64,000 nt of DNA, taken from Candidatus Sacchlamyda saccharinae (lineage in GTDB: Bacteria > Chlamydiota > Chlamydiia > Chlamydiales > Rhabdochlamydiaceae). The stretch's first letter is position 1. Every line of letters starts with the position of its first letter. The stretch is from assembly GCA_030408505.1 (NCBI GenBank), contig JAUHQI010000004.1:1104686-1168685 (forward strand), read 5' to 3'. Under the pieces are notes generated by a model. It ran no database searches and was not told the origin of the DNA. It worked only from the letters and a program-made list of their open reading frames with translations. A program made the translations under genes and the position numbers. This document shows, piece by piece, positions 45,987-55,045 of this stretch.

Positions 45987-46969
45987 ACCTCTTCCCAGTC
46001 GAAAGATTTGATCTCTGACACAATTTCATCAATATCTTTGGCGCGGACAACGATCTCTCTGAGCTTTTTCACGCTCGGTCCTTTTTTTAGATACCATGAA
46101 CCAATTCTGCGCAGATCAAGAAGTGCTTTTTTAGGAGGCTGGTATTGGAGGATATGATCAAGGTGCTCAAGAAGTGCATCGATATACGTTTTTGCCGTCC
46201 GCTCAATCGGCTCTTGACCTGATAGGTGGCGAGCAATGTCTTCGATAAGCCAAGGATTGCCGAAAGTTCCTCTCGACAGTAAGAGTCCATCACAGCCCGT
46301 GTCTGCAAACATCTGCTCTGCGCTAGCAGCATCGACAATATCGCCATTACCGAAGACAAGCATCTTATCTGCTGCCTGCTTACAATCTTTGATATAGTCC
46401 CAGACGGCAGGGCCCCGGTAGGCTTGCTTACGAGTCCTCCCGTGAACAAAAAGGATTTTCGCCCCCGCTTTTTCCGCAATTTGTGCGACCTCAGGACCGT
46501 TGATAGAATCCTCATCCCAGCCAGCGCGGATTTTAACGGTAACAGGGATTTTGACAGCATTTACCATATTGGAGACGATCTCACCAATTTTTTCTGGTGT
46601 TTTGAGAAGACCCGAACCGCTGCAATCTTTGGTCACTTTGTCGACGGGGCAACCGCAGTTGAGATCGATCACATCAAATCCCAGCTCTTCAATGATTTTC
46701 GCGCAAGGACCAGCCAGCTCTGGCTTACTACCGCAAAGCTGCGCTCCAATCGGATGCATCGAGGCCTCGTAGTCTAGGATCCGGTAGGTTCCAGGATCAT
46801 GACGGACAAGGGCATCCATCTTGACCATCTCGCAAAAGATGAGCCCAGGCTTATATTTTGCTGTCATCCGGCGAAACGGAAAATCTGAGCAGCCCGCTAA
46901 AGGCGAGCAAAAAATATTATTGGAAAGTTCTAGCTCGCCGAGCTTGAAAGATGTCTTATAGGAAGGCAC
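45980..46969 (-). CDS. dusB: tRNA-dihydrouridine synthase
   Basis: 329 aa FMN enzyme. N-terminal CSPLAGCSDFPFR, catalytic Cys in DLNCGCPVDKVTKDCSGSGLL, KIRAGWDED and VFGNGDI (FMN phosphate). Reduces uridines in tRNA D-loops. Confidence 0.95.
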   Translation of the reverse strand: MPSYKTSFKLGELELSNNIFCSPLAGCSDFPFRRMTAKYKPGLIFCEMVKMDALVRHDPGTYRILDYEASMHPIGAQLCGSKPELAGPCAKIIEELGFDVIDLNCGCPVDKVTKDCSGSGLLKTPEKIGEIVSNMVNAVKIPVTVKIRAGWDEDSINGPEVAQIAEKAGAKILFVHGRTRKQAYRGPAVWDYIKDCKQAADKMLVFGNGDIVDAASAEQMFADTGCDGLLLSRGTFGNPWLIEDIARHLSGQEPIERTAKTYIDALLEHLDHILQYQPPKKALLDLRRIGSWYLKKGPSVKKLREIVVRAKDIDEIVSEIKSFDWEEVC

Positions 46970-47225
46970 TTAAAAACCCTAAAACCATTTTTTCAAGGAA
47001 CTGCAGAACGAAAAAACCGATCATTGGGCTAAGGTCCAATGCACCCCCAATAGGAGGGATAAATCTGCGGAAAATATTTAGATAGGGGTCGGTAATCTTC
47101 CTGGCAAAGAGCATCACAGGGTGGTAAGTATATTTTGGGAACCAAGATCCAATGATCCTCACCAACATGAGAAGGGTGAATACGAGAAAGGCCCAATGGA
47201 CAACTTTTGCTATGTAAATAATCAT
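46956..47225 (-). CDS. yggT: YggT-family membrane protein
   Basis: 89 aa with two spans. RIIGSWFPKYTYHPVM and ITDPYLNIFRRFIPPIGGALDLSPMI match the YggT pattern. Often near cell-division or envelope genes; function loosely defined. 14-base overlap with dusB. Confidence 0.9.
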   Translation of the reverse strand: MIIYIAKVVHWAFLVFTLLMLVRIIGSWFPKYTYHPVMLFARKITDPYLNIFRRFIPPIGGALDLSPMIGFFVLQFLEKMVLGFLSAFL

Positions 47226-47289
47226 ATTAGGACCGAGTATAGCAAAGAATCGAATTTTCGAAAATCATGTTCTAGGGTAAACTGTTTCT

Positions 47290-48546
47290 ATGGAGCAGAT
47301 AAAAAAATATTATGAGAAGGTTCTCCGTTTTTTGGAAAAATGGAGCGGGCCAAAATATTTTTTTTCTATCAATGGCGAAAAATTCTGTCTTGTTTCTAAG
47401 AAAAACAATCAGCTTACTATTGAGAGCTTCGGAGAGGACGTGAAGCCGCTGAGCCGTCTAGAGGAAAAAGAGGCCGAACTAGTAACAGGACTGGACTCTG
47501 AAGATGTGATCTTGCGGCAGCTGAAGCTAAAGCTCAAATCTAAAAGAGAAATTTTAGCTACTCTCCCCTTCCAGGTGGAAAATCTACTCCCCTACTCCCA
47601 AGAAGAGCTCATCCTTTTACCTACCTTAGAGGTGCAGAAAGACATTACCCTTGTCTCTCTTCTCGCTACATCAGAATCCTCTGTAACAAAACATCTGATT
47701 TGGGATGCAGATATCGTCTCTTGCGCTCCTCTCGCTCTCTTCCGATATGCCCGGCATTATTTCCCTGAAAAAGAGTCTCTATTTCTTCGACATGAAAATA
47801 CTCTTATTGTGATTGAAAACAGAGAATTGAGAGCTTTCCAAACTATTCGTCATGGGGATTCTGAAAGAGTTTTGGCCCACCTGCAAAGTAAATACCCCAA
47901 AATTGACCCCAATCCTGTGACAGAAGGCAAAAACTTTGGCTATGCCGTAGCCATTGGCCTAGCCCTTGATGCAGCTTCTCAAGATCCAAGAAGTGGACAG
48001 TTCCGCCAGGGTGCTCAACTATCTCAGAGACACCTTGAAAGAAAAAAGAAAAATTTCGTCCAATTTTTTGCCGCTTGCGCCTGCTTTGTCCTCCTCACCT
48101 GGTCAACAGGCCATCTCCATCTAAAAAAACGAGAAAATAGCGCCCTGCAGGCACTTGGCTATGCCAAGAAAACGAAACTTACCAGCGTGATTCAAGAGTT
48201 GGAAACTTCGCTCTATAAACAAAGTAAGTCAAAAACCACCGTTTCACCCTTGCCCAAGATTTCAGAGCTCCTCGCGTGGATGAGCGCCCATCCAAAACTA
48301 GCCGACTGTTCGATCCAAAGACTCCGCTATGAGCTTGTCAGAGCACCACGTCTTGGAACGCAGATAAAGACCTACAGTGCAAAGGTAGAGCTTGAGCTCA
48401 CAACCCAAAACCCTGCAGCAGCGAGAAAGTTTCATGAGATGCTTGTGCGTGAGAGAAAAATTATCGACCAGAAACAAGAGGTAAGGTGGAATGCCGATCA
48501 CGGTATTTATCGAGCCACATTTCATGTGAAACCCCAAAGCTTATGA
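47290..48546 (+). CDS. GspL/PilM-like secretion or pilus assembly protein
   Basis: 418 aa. A cytoplasmic part (1-250) of actin-like type (KREILATLPFQVENLLPYSQEE, VTKHLIWDADIVSC), one membrane span (about 257-274, FVQFFAACACFVLLTW) and a periplasmic end with a coiled coil and ferredoxin-like fold. This layout matches GspL or a PilM-PilN fusion in type II secretion/type IV pilus inner-membrane platforms. Coupled by ATGA to the next gene. Family call is by architecture and local similarity only. Confidence 0.6.
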   Translation: MEQIKKYYEKVLRFLEKWSGPKYFFSINGEKFCLVSKKNNQLTIESFGEDVKPLSRLEEKEAELVTGLDSEDVILRQLKLKLKSKREILATLPFQVENLLPYSQEELILLPTLEVQKDITLVSLLATSESSVTKHLIWDADIVSCAPLALFRYARHYFPEKESLFLRHENTLIVIENRELRAFQTIRHGDSERVLAHLQSKYPKIDPNPVTEGKNFGYAVAIGLALDAASQDPRSGQFRQGAQLSQRHLERKKKNFVQFFAACACFVLLTWSTGHLHLKKRENSALQALGYAKKTKLTSVIQELETSLYKQSKSKTTVSPLPKISELLAWMSAHPKLADCSIQRLRYELVRAPRLGTQIKTYSAKVELELTTQNPAAARKFHEMLVRERKIIDQKQEVRWNADHGIYRATFHVKPQSL

Positions 48547-49169
48547 TAAAAAAATATAAAGCTTACCTAGTTCATCACTATAGTTTGGTGGCGTATGGCC
48601 TCATCCCATGCCTCTTAGCTCTATTTGGCCACCTATCTTCAGAAAAAAAGCTCAGCCAGCAAATAGATGAGGCCCTTTATCTGAAAGAGAAAGAAAATCT
48701 AGCCGATAAAAAAGCAAAGCTTCAAGAAGCTTTAAACGCGCAGATGAAAAGTGCGAGTGCCGACTACCTAGAAACCGTGATCGAACCCATGCAATTCCTC
48801 CGTTCTGAAACCCAAAAAATCTCGGCCATGCTCCACGGCAGCCCAGAGAACAAAGCCTACCAAACTAGGCTACAATTCTTGCAAAACGGGCAAAATACCC
48901 TCCGATTTCGCCAGCAAAATTTCCAACGGATCGGCAATCAACAGGAAATGGAAGCAAAACAGATCCACCCTGTGGAGTTAAGCCGCGAAGATCTAAAGCA
49001 GCTTTTGGCAAATATTGAAAATATAACCCTTGGAGACACTAAACCAGAGGGAAATCCTCCCAATCTCCTCATTAAAAACTTTGAGTTGATCAAAAAACCC
49101 CTCCCGACAAGCGAGGAGGTCTTCCTGGTCAACCTAGAACTCATTAAACGCGAGATAATCCATGAATAA
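48543..49169 (+). CDS. PilO/GspM-like membrane protein
   Basis: 208 aa from the ATG at 48543 that overlaps the upstream stop. One N-terminal span (VAYGLIPCLLALFGHL), then a long coiled coil (60-120) and a small C-terminal domain. This fits the PilO/GspM partner expected after a GspL/PilM-N protein. No catalytic motif. Confidence 0.55.
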   Translation: MIKKYKAYLVHHYSLVAYGLIPCLLALFGHLSSEKKLSQQIDEALYLKEKENLADKKAKLQEALNAQMKSASADYLETVIEPMQFLRSETQKISAMLHGSPENKAYQTRLQFLQNGQNTLRFRQQNFQRIGNQQEMEAKQIHPVELSREDLKQLLANIENITLGDTKPEGNPPNLLIKNFELIKKPLPTSEEVFLVNLELIKREIIHE

Positions 49170-50415
49170 ACTCCTCATTTTTCTCCTGCCGATTCTACTT
49201 TTTACTGGCTGTCGAAACCCTTCTCAGACCGAATCCATCGTGAGCATGCAAATGCTCGATAGGAACGGCTTTTCTGAGACGATCAGCAATAAAGACCGGC
49301 TAGATATTTATGAAAAAGTGGACTTTTTAGATCAACAACCCTACGAAAAGGTTCTACGCGTCTATAACAAAAACGGAGAAGGGAAAAGCCCGTCCAAGCT
49401 CACCAGCTACCATGATAATGGTGGCCCTTGGCAATACCTTGAAGCCTTAGATGGCAGAGCCAATGGGAAATACATGGAGTGGCATGAAAATGGAAAACTC
49501 AAAATTTCAGCCCATGTGATTGAAGGGCTTGCCGATTTAGATGTCAGAGCCCAGACGAGCTGGCTTTTTGATAAAGAGTGCACTGTTTGGGATGAAAATG
49601 GAGACCTCTCAGCCGAGTTTCTCTACGAAAAAGGGCACCTTGTTGGCGAGGCAAAATACTACTATCCAAGCGGCAACGTTCAAAAAACCATCCCCTATAG
49701 CCAAGGCCGTATCCACGGCTCCATCCTTATTTTTGATGAAGAAGGCAACACATTAGAGGAAATCACATTCAAACACGATAAGCGCGATGGAAAAGCCTTC
49801 GCCCTTTACTCCCTAAAAATCCCTAAGTCGGAAGAACTCTACCAAGACGATCTGCTCCTAGAAGGCATCTATTACGACAGAGACGGAACCGTTCACGGAG
49901 AAATTTCAAATGGACAGGGAGTTCGAGCAGAATTCACTGAGGGAAGACTCTACAGCTTAATCGAGTACCAAAACGGCATACCCCAAGGGAAAGTCCAGCT
50001 CATAGGACCAAACAATCAACTACAAACAAGCTACCAACTCAAGGAAGGGATGAAAACCGGCGAAGAGTGGGAATATTACTCTGATACAACTCCAAAGCTC
50101 TATATCCAATGGTTTGAAGACCAAATCCAAGGGATGGTCAAAACCTGGTATGCGAATGGAAAGCTCGAAAGCCAGCGAGAAATGAGCAATAACAAAAAGC
50201 ATGGCTTGAGCTTCGGGTACTATAAGACAGGCGATCTCATGTTGATGGAAGAGTATGATAGCGATAAGTTAACTAAGGGCTCCTACTACAAAAAAGGAGA
50301 CCCCACCCCTATCTCTACCATCGAAGACGGCTCGGGCGTCGCCACGCTCTACAACCCCGAAGGGCACTTCACCCATAAAATCGAATATGAGAGGGGAAAG
50401 CCGGTAGCGGACTAG
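49162..50415 (+). CDS. lipoprotein with MORN-type repeats
   Basis: 417 aa. Lipoprotein signal MNKLLIFLLPILLFTGC. From about residue 100 repeated units of the form NGK...W.ENGKLK.. / G.....YYPSGN (MORN_2, YwqK-like) run almost to the end. Such beta-hairpin arrays mediate protein contact. Starts inside the PilO-like gene (8-base overlap), so it may be part of the same assembly. Confidence 0.8.
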   Translation: MNKLLIFLLPILLFTGCRNPSQTESIVSMQMLDRNGFSETISNKDRLDIYEKVDFLDQQPYEKVLRVYNKNGEGKSPSKLTSYHDNGGPWQYLEALDGRANGKYMEWHENGKLKISAHVIEGLADLDVRAQTSWLFDKECTVWDENGDLSAEFLYEKGHLVGEAKYYYPSGNVQKTIPYSQGRIHGSILIFDEEGNTLEEITFKHDKRDGKAFALYSLKIPKSEELYQDDLLLEGIYYDRDGTVHGEISNGQGVRAEFTEGRLYSLIEYQNGIPQGKVQLIGPNNQLQTSYQLKEGMKTGEEWEYYSDTTPKLYIQWFEDQIQGMVKTWYANGKLESQREMSNNKKHGLSFGYYKTGDLMLMEEYDSDKLTKGSYYKKGDPTPISTIEDGSGVATLYNPEGHFTHKIEYERGKPVAD

Positions 50416-50780
50416 AGAAAGGAATAAACGGCTGCAAAAGCATTGAAGGTGGGACTCCGCCCCCCTTCATGCCCTTTTGCAGGGCCACATGAATTCTAGT
50501 TAACGCTTACTTTCTTTTAAACTGGCCCTCCAGAAGGACGAGGAAGGGGGCGAAGCCAACTTCCTCGCTTCTGGAGCCCGAGGCGGCTAGCGCACAGTAA
50601 AATCGGTCCGTTTGAACGAAGATAGTGCTGCGCACAGATTCGTGAAAGAGGATCCGATTTAGCAAAGCGATAGTCCGCTCAAGTAAGCGAAGCTACTGGA
50701 CGGAATGACCGAAGGTTCATTCCGCAAAAAGAATGATAGCGGCCCTAGACTAGACTGTCTCCTCTCACCCTTCTACCTCT
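50416..50780. other. 365-bp hairpin-rich intergenic region
   Basis: Holds the hairpins listed under 50432-50724. No credible protein: the short frames here have no ribosome binding site or family features. Confidence 0.6.
50432..50724. repeat. cluster of strong hairpins (possible structured RNA)
   Basis: (1) CTGCAAAAG 50432-50440 with CTTTTGCAG 50474-50482, with an inner GAAGG/CCTTC stem. (2) 50528-50546 with 50560-50576, ~16 bp broken by bulges. (3) AAATCGGTCC near 50600 with GGATCCGATTT at 50650-50660. (4) CGGAATGA 50701-50708 with TCATTCCG 50717-50724. None has a T-run, so a simple terminator does not explain all four. Confidence 0.6.
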
Positions 50781-51212
50781 TTATTGAGAGGATTCGGGGG
50801 AGACGTCTTGGAGCTGCTCGTCGTCTGGGTGGGCTCCGTAGGGGCCTTTTTTCTTCTTTTTCGGGGGCTTGCAATACTTCGGGCCGTCGCAAGAGCCGGC
50901 CAAGACAGCAGCGCCAGAGGCAACATTTGTGCAGATCCCATATTCCCCCCCATCAAGGCAAGACCACTGGACCGTATAAGGCGTTTGCGAGCGGCTTGGC
51001 TGCTCACCATAGTTTTGTCCACCAGGACCAAATGAGGGATAGGATTCAGACCAGGTATTGAAATGTTCTGGGAGGATAACCATTTCTCCTAGATAGGTCC
51101 CATCAGCTGCGCGGATGACCGCTCTGAGTTTATAAGGGCTATCATTGTGCAAGCGCAAAGATCCATGCGCCAGGGCTCCAAAACATAAAAATAATAAGAG
51201 GTATTTCTTCAT
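50781..51212 (-). CDS. exported hypothetical protein
   Basis: 143 aa from the ATG at 51212 (an ATG 12 bases upstream is also in frame). Signal peptide MKKYLLLFLCFGALAHG, then a small domain with four Cys (WSCLDGGEYGICTN, GSCDGPKYC) and a Lys-rich, acidic-ended tail. Family not recognised. Starts within one base of the oppA stop, so it is coupled to it. Confidence 0.7.
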   Translation of the reverse strand: MKKYLLLFLCFGALAHGSLRLHNDSPYKLRAVIRAADGTYLGEMVILPEHFNTWSESYPSFGPGGQNYGEQPSRSQTPYTVQWSCLDGGEYGICTNVASGAAVLAGSCDGPKYCKPPKKKKKGPYGAHPDDEQLQDVSPESSQ

Positions 51213-51213
51213 C

Positions 51214-52728
51214 TTAATGGTCATTCTCCAATCTTGCCCATTTAAAGTCTAGGCTTCCCATCGAAGAAAGGAAAACTCCCTGTAAGTTTTCAGCTTTTCG
51301 ATAGAACATTGAATAATGAAAGAGGGGGATGATCGGCATGGCCTCTAGAAGAATCTTCTCACACTGGCTAAGTTTTTCCTTTCGCTGATGAGGATCTAAT
51401 AGAAGGTTAGAGTCATTGAGCCCCTGAGTATAGGTAACGTCTTCCCAATTGGTGTTGTTTGTACTTTGAGACTTAGATTTAAAAACCTCTAGAAAATTCA
51501 CCGGATCGTGAAAATCTGCTCCCCACGAGCAGTAGGCAAGGTCGTAGTCCTGCTTGGATATCCGATCGAAGAAGACTTTCCTCTCTACTCCTTCGAGTTC
51601 GATTTTTATTCCCAGGCTTGAGAGCCACTGTTGCTGGAGGGTCTGGGCGATGAGGTGCGCCCTTTCGCTATTGGAATAGGTGAGTCTAAGGGGGGGCACC
51701 TCTTCGAGTGTAAGGTTTTTCACTTCTCCCTCATGGAAGTATGGCGCCTCTTGTAATTGCATCGATGGGGGGACAAGCCGCCTTGCAGGAAGCTGCCCTT
51801 TCGCGACATGCTCGGTAAGCATATCTCGGTCGACAGCAAGACAGAGAGCCCTGCGCAATGGCAGTGGCACTTTTTCTGTGTTGGCCCGCAGAAAGGCTGT
51901 CTCATCTCTTGGGGAGCTTTCGAGATCGTCTAAATGATCCATAGCGTCTACTGGAATAAGGGAAAGGGGAGACCCGCACCAGTCGAGATCGCTTTTCTCA
52001 AATAGCATCATTTCTGTATCCCCGTCTACCATAGTAAGGATAAGCCCTTCTAAGCCCACAGATGAGCAATCCCAGTAGGAAGGGTTTTTATCTACCGTGA
52101 TTTGATCTTGGTGCCGCCACTTTCTAAACAAAAAGGGACCATTGCCAACATAGGATTCTGGGTGCTCTGACCAATTCGGGCTATTTCTATCTGTTTCTTC
52201 GTGGATGGGATAAAAATAGGGCGTCGCCAAAAGCTCTAAAAGGTAAGGAACCGGATATTCGAGCTCGAGAACAAGCTTTTTTTCATCTGGAGTGTGAATC
52301 CCCAGCTCATCAGCTGGCAGCTTCCCCTCTTTAACCCCCTGCGCATTTTTAATCAGGTAGAGCTGATAAGCATTATCCGTAACAAAGTCGGGCGAGAGGG
52401 TCGTTCTCCAAGCGTAGGCAAAATCTTGTGCCCGCACGAGCTGGCCATTGGACCATTTCGCTTCTCTGAGAGTAAAGGTATAGGTTTTTCCGTCTCTAGA
52501 AACCTCGATATTTGAGGCTAAAGCCAATTGGGGCTCGTCGTTGGGGCCAATTCGCGTGAGCCCATCAAAAAACATCCGCACAAGGGTCTGTGCATTGGGA
52601 TCTCTTGCCTTCCTAGGATCGGTGGTCTGAGGCTCTGAGCCAAGATTGATCCGCACATATTGGGCCCCTTCTTCAGGCGCTCCACACCCCAAAAGCGCAG
52701 CGAGAATTAGAATTTTCCATTTGCCCAT
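51214..52728 (-). CDS. oppA: oligopeptide ABC transporter substrate-binding lipoprotein
   Basis: About 504 aa from the ATG at 52728, chosen for GAGGG 5 bases upstream. Lipobox LLGC at the end of MGKWKILILAALLGCG. SBP_bac_5 pattern: SEPQTTDPRKARD, LREAKWSNGQ, ELLATPYFYPIHEET, NGPFLFRKW, RRALCLAVDR and CSWGADFHDP. Brings peptides to an Opp permease not present in this window. Preceded by repeat copy 2. Confidence 0.93.
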   Translation of the reverse strand: MGKWKILILAALLGCGAPEEGAQYVRINLGSEPQTTDPRKARDPNAQTLVRMFFDGLTRIGPNDEPQLALASNIEVSRDGKTYTFTLREAKWSNGQLVRAQDFAYAWRTTLSPDFVTDNAYQLYLIKNAQGVKEGKLPADELGIHTPDEKKLVLELEYPVPYLLELLATPYFYPIHEETDRNSPNWSEHPESYVGNGPFLFRKWRHQDQITVDKNPSYWDCSSVGLEGLILTMVDGDTEMMLFEKSDLDWCGSPLSLIPVDAMDHLDDLESSPRDETAFLRANTEKVPLPLRRALCLAVDRDMLTEHVAKGQLPARRLVPPSMQLQEAPYFHEGEVKNLTLEEVPPLRLTYSNSERAHLIAQTLQQQWLSSLGIKIELEGVERKVFFDRISKQDYDLAYCSWGADFHDPVNFLEVFKSKSQSTNNTNWEDVTYTQGLNDSNLLLDPHQRKEKLSQCEKILLEAMPIIPLFHYSMFYRKAENLQGVFLSSMGSLDFKWARLENDH

Positions 52729-52766
52729 TGATCCCTCCATCAGATAAAATACTGTACACGTTGCCG

Positions 52767-52887
52767 TTCAAGAGTTAGGAGTTTTACTAGAAAGCTCCTC
52801 AGATTTTTTACCAACGAAAAGCAGCCGTGTTCATAGGCACGGCGCGATGAGTTGGAAAAAAACCAATTCTCAAATCGCGACGAGTAT
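52767..52887 (-). repeat. 120-bp intergenic repeat, copy 2
   Basis: Partner of 36262-36382. Core 52823-52855 with the CCGTG/CACGG hairpin; a second hairpin TTGG-AAAAAAA-CCAA follows. It starts 39 bases upstream of the oppA start on the same strand as the gene. Confidence 0.75.
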
Positions 52888-52915
52888 ACAGTAAAAGGAA
52901 TTGAGTATTCTGTCC

Positions 52916-53587
52916 ATGAATTGCATAGCGAGAATTCCCACTCCGGTATTAAACACACCCGATTTTCATCAGGTATTTACGAAACTTCCTCTTGATGATC
53001 AAGGACTTTTGCGAGCTCTGGAGATGATCGCTCTCCCTGGCACCAAGTTCCAAATCCTTGAAAAGCATCCCAACGATATCCTAGAGGTTAAAACCGAAGA
53101 ATATCTCTGTGGTCCGCTCTATATAGACTCCCGTTTTACCAAACCCTTTGCTGTTGAAAGGAAAAAAGTTCTGCCGCCTGCTGAGGTTATCCGCAACAGG
53201 CTGATAAACTCATTGGGGCTTCCCTACATATGGGGAGGAAACTGGGGAAAGGGTATCCCAGAAATCAGCTCAATATATGGAGCGCCAAAAGACCTCTTTT
53301 CCGGAGTCGATTGCTCAGGACTTCTTTATGAGGCGACAGGAGGATTTACCCCACGGAACACTTCAGACCTCATGCAATTTGGGGAAGAGGTGGATGATGT
53401 AAAGCCGCTTGACATACTCATTTGGCCCGGACACGTGATTATTTTTCTAGAAAAAGACCTCGTGATCGAAAGCCTTCTAGGCAAGGGGGTCATCACAACT
53501 CTTTTCGAGGAGCGCCGCAAGGAAATCCCCCAAAATCAATACATTATCAGACGTTTTATCCCTCCTAAAACCCGCAATCAACATTAA
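52916..53587 (+). CDS. NlpC/P60-family peptidase
   Basis: 223 aa from the ATG at 52916; a TTG at 52901 is in frame and closer to AAGGAA, so that start is not excluded. Catalytic C133 in GVDCSGLLYEATGG, His in IWPGHVIIFL. The N-terminal 90 residues form an SH3-like domain. Cleaves peptide stems of cell-wall peptidoglycan or related muropeptides; relevant for chlamydial division. Confidence 0.88.
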   Translation: MNCIARIPTPVLNTPDFHQVFTKLPLDDQGLLRALEMIALPGTKFQILEKHPNDILEVKTEEYLCGPLYIDSRFTKPFAVERKKVLPPAEVIRNRLINSLGLPYIWGGNWGKGIPEISSIYGAPKDLFSGVDCSGLLYEATGGFTPRNTSDLMQFGEEVDDVKPLDILIWPGHVIIFLEKDLVIESLLGKGVITTLFEERRKEIPQNQYIIRRFIPPKTRNQH

Positions 53588-53652
53588 ACAAATGCCTTAA
53601 TTAAAATAATTAATTGAATTAAAACTCTCCCTTAATTAAATTAACAATTATA

Positions 53653-53688
53653 GAGAGTAATAATTAACTGGTGCTTCTTATTACTCTC
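53653..53688. promoter_or_regulatory. hairpin in the leader of the first MOMP-like gene
   Basis: GAGAGTAATAA / TTATTACTCTC, 11-bp stem with a 14-base loop, in a very A/T-rich stretch ~50 bases before the start. A short CCC/GGG-rich stem (53696-53714) follows. Could be an attenuator or mRNA stabiliser. Confidence 0.4.
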
Positions 53689-53740
53689 GCAAGTACCCAA
53701 GGGTAAATACCCGGGTTGATCAACTTTAAGGGAGAAATGT

Positions 53741-54931
53741 ATGAACAAAAACAAACTATTGGCAGCTTTTGCACTGCCTATGATTGTTGCAAGTAGCATG
53801 CTCTCAGCTGCTTCTTACAACAAACCAAACTGTGAGCCTGCGCCTCCAGCTGCTTGCAATCCTGACGATTGCTGCAGAACTTACTGCTTAGGCCCAGAAA
53901 ACTACGGCGTCAACGCCGCTGTTCGCCCAAGAACTTGTAATGGTGATTGGGTGTTTGGAATCGCTGGTCTCTACTGGAATGCCCACCAAGATGGGATGGA
54001 GTATGCAGTAGATAGTAAGGTACAAAACACACCAAACGCATCTAGAACAAACATCATTGATGCTAAATATCTAAACCCAAATTTTGATTGGAACTGGGGT
54101 TTTAAAGCTGGACTTGGGTACAACACAACCTGTGACGGCTGGGATTTCGGGATTGTATGGACTCGTTATAACGGTTCTGCCTCTTCTCATGACGAAGCAG
54201 AAAATGACAACAATCATACCTTGCTACCAATTTGGTCAAACTTTGGTTCAGCAGGAGGGTCTCTTCCAATTTTTGCTACAGATATCGAAACTCACTGGAG
54301 TCTGAATCTAGACTTGATTGACATCGAACTCGGACGTGAGTTTTGGAACAGTAAAAGATTGGCATTGCGCCCGCATATCGGCCTTAGAGTTGCGCGAGTA
54401 AAGCAAAGCTTTGAGATAGAGCACAAAGGTGGGAGTTGGATTGATTCCGATCCTATGAACTCTAATTTAAATAACGAAGTCGATCTTGATAACGATTTCA
54501 AAGGTGTTGGGATTCGAGGTGGATTGAATTCTGTTTGGAACTTCGGTTGCGGATGGGCTCTTTATGGAGACACTGCCCTCTCGATCATTTATGGAAGATT
54601 CCATGTAGATCATGACGAAATGAACAGACTATCTGCTGCTCCTTTCACCAAACAGAAAATCTTCGAGTCGACAGACACTTTCCGTGTCTCACGTCTTGTT
54701 GCAGATTTGGCCCTTGGAATTCAGTGGTCATCCCTTTTCTGTGATTGCCAGTATGGCCTTACAGTAAAACTAGGATGGGAAAACCACCTTTTCCTAGACC
54801 AAAACCAAATGTGGAGAGTTACAAGAGAAGGAGATGCTTCAAACGCATCTGCAAACTTGAACAGTTTCAGCCAACGACGTGGTGATCTTGACACCCAAGG
54901 TTGGACACTTGGTGTGATCTTTGATTTCTAA
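53741..54931 (+). CDS. MOMP-like outer-membrane protein, array copy 1
   Basis: 396 aa, first of eight tandem paralogues. Signal peptide ending SMLSAA. N-terminal Cys cluster (CEPAPPAACNPDDCCRTYCLGPEN), then NGDWVFGIAGLYWNAHQDGMEYAV, GLGYNTTCDGWDFG and, near the end, CDCQYGLTVKLGWENHLFLDQNQMWR split over the last strands; terminal Phe (IFDF) as needed for BAM-dependent barrel assembly. Probably a porin/adhesin with disulfide cross-links. GGGAG 7 bases before ATG. Ends with its own terminator. Confidence 0.9.
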   Translation: MNKNKLLAAFALPMIVASSMLSAASYNKPNCEPAPPAACNPDDCCRTYCLGPENYGVNAAVRPRTCNGDWVFGIAGLYWNAHQDGMEYAVDSKVQNTPNASRTNIIDAKYLNPNFDWNWGFKAGLGYNTTCDGWDFGIVWTRYNGSASSHDEAENDNNHTLLPIWSNFGSAGGSLPIFATDIETHWSLNLDLIDIELGREFWNSKRLALRPHIGLRVARVKQSFEIEHKGGSWIDSDPMNSNLNNEVDLDNDFKGVGIRGGLNSVWNFGCGWALYGDTALSIIYGRFHVDHDEMNRLSAAPFTKQKIFESTDTFRVSRLVADLALGIQWSSLFCDCQYGLTVKLGWENHLFLDQNQMWRVTREGDASNASANLNSFSQRRGDLDTQGWTLGVIFDF

Positions 54932-54953
54932 AGCTAATTCTTAGCGATAGACA

Positions 54954-54991
54954 AAATAGGCCCTGAATATTTTTTCAGGGCCTATTTTTTT
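54954..54991 (+). terminator. rho-independent terminator after MOMP copy 1
   Basis: AAATAGGCCCTGAA pairs with TTCAGGGCCTATTT, loop of 6, then a T-run. Confidence 0.9.
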
Positions 54992-55045
54992 GCATTAAAT
55001 TCTCAGAATGCCTATCTTTGTCTGTCCAAACAAGGAGACGTTTCC

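Noticed and set aside
50705..51061. Arg-rich plus-strand frame
   Set aside because: Antisense to the exported protein at 50781 and overlaps the hairpin region; composition looks random.
53588..53740. Origin of replication in the A/T-rich stretch
   Set aside because: No DnaA-box cluster (TTATCCACA) and no replication genes nearby.
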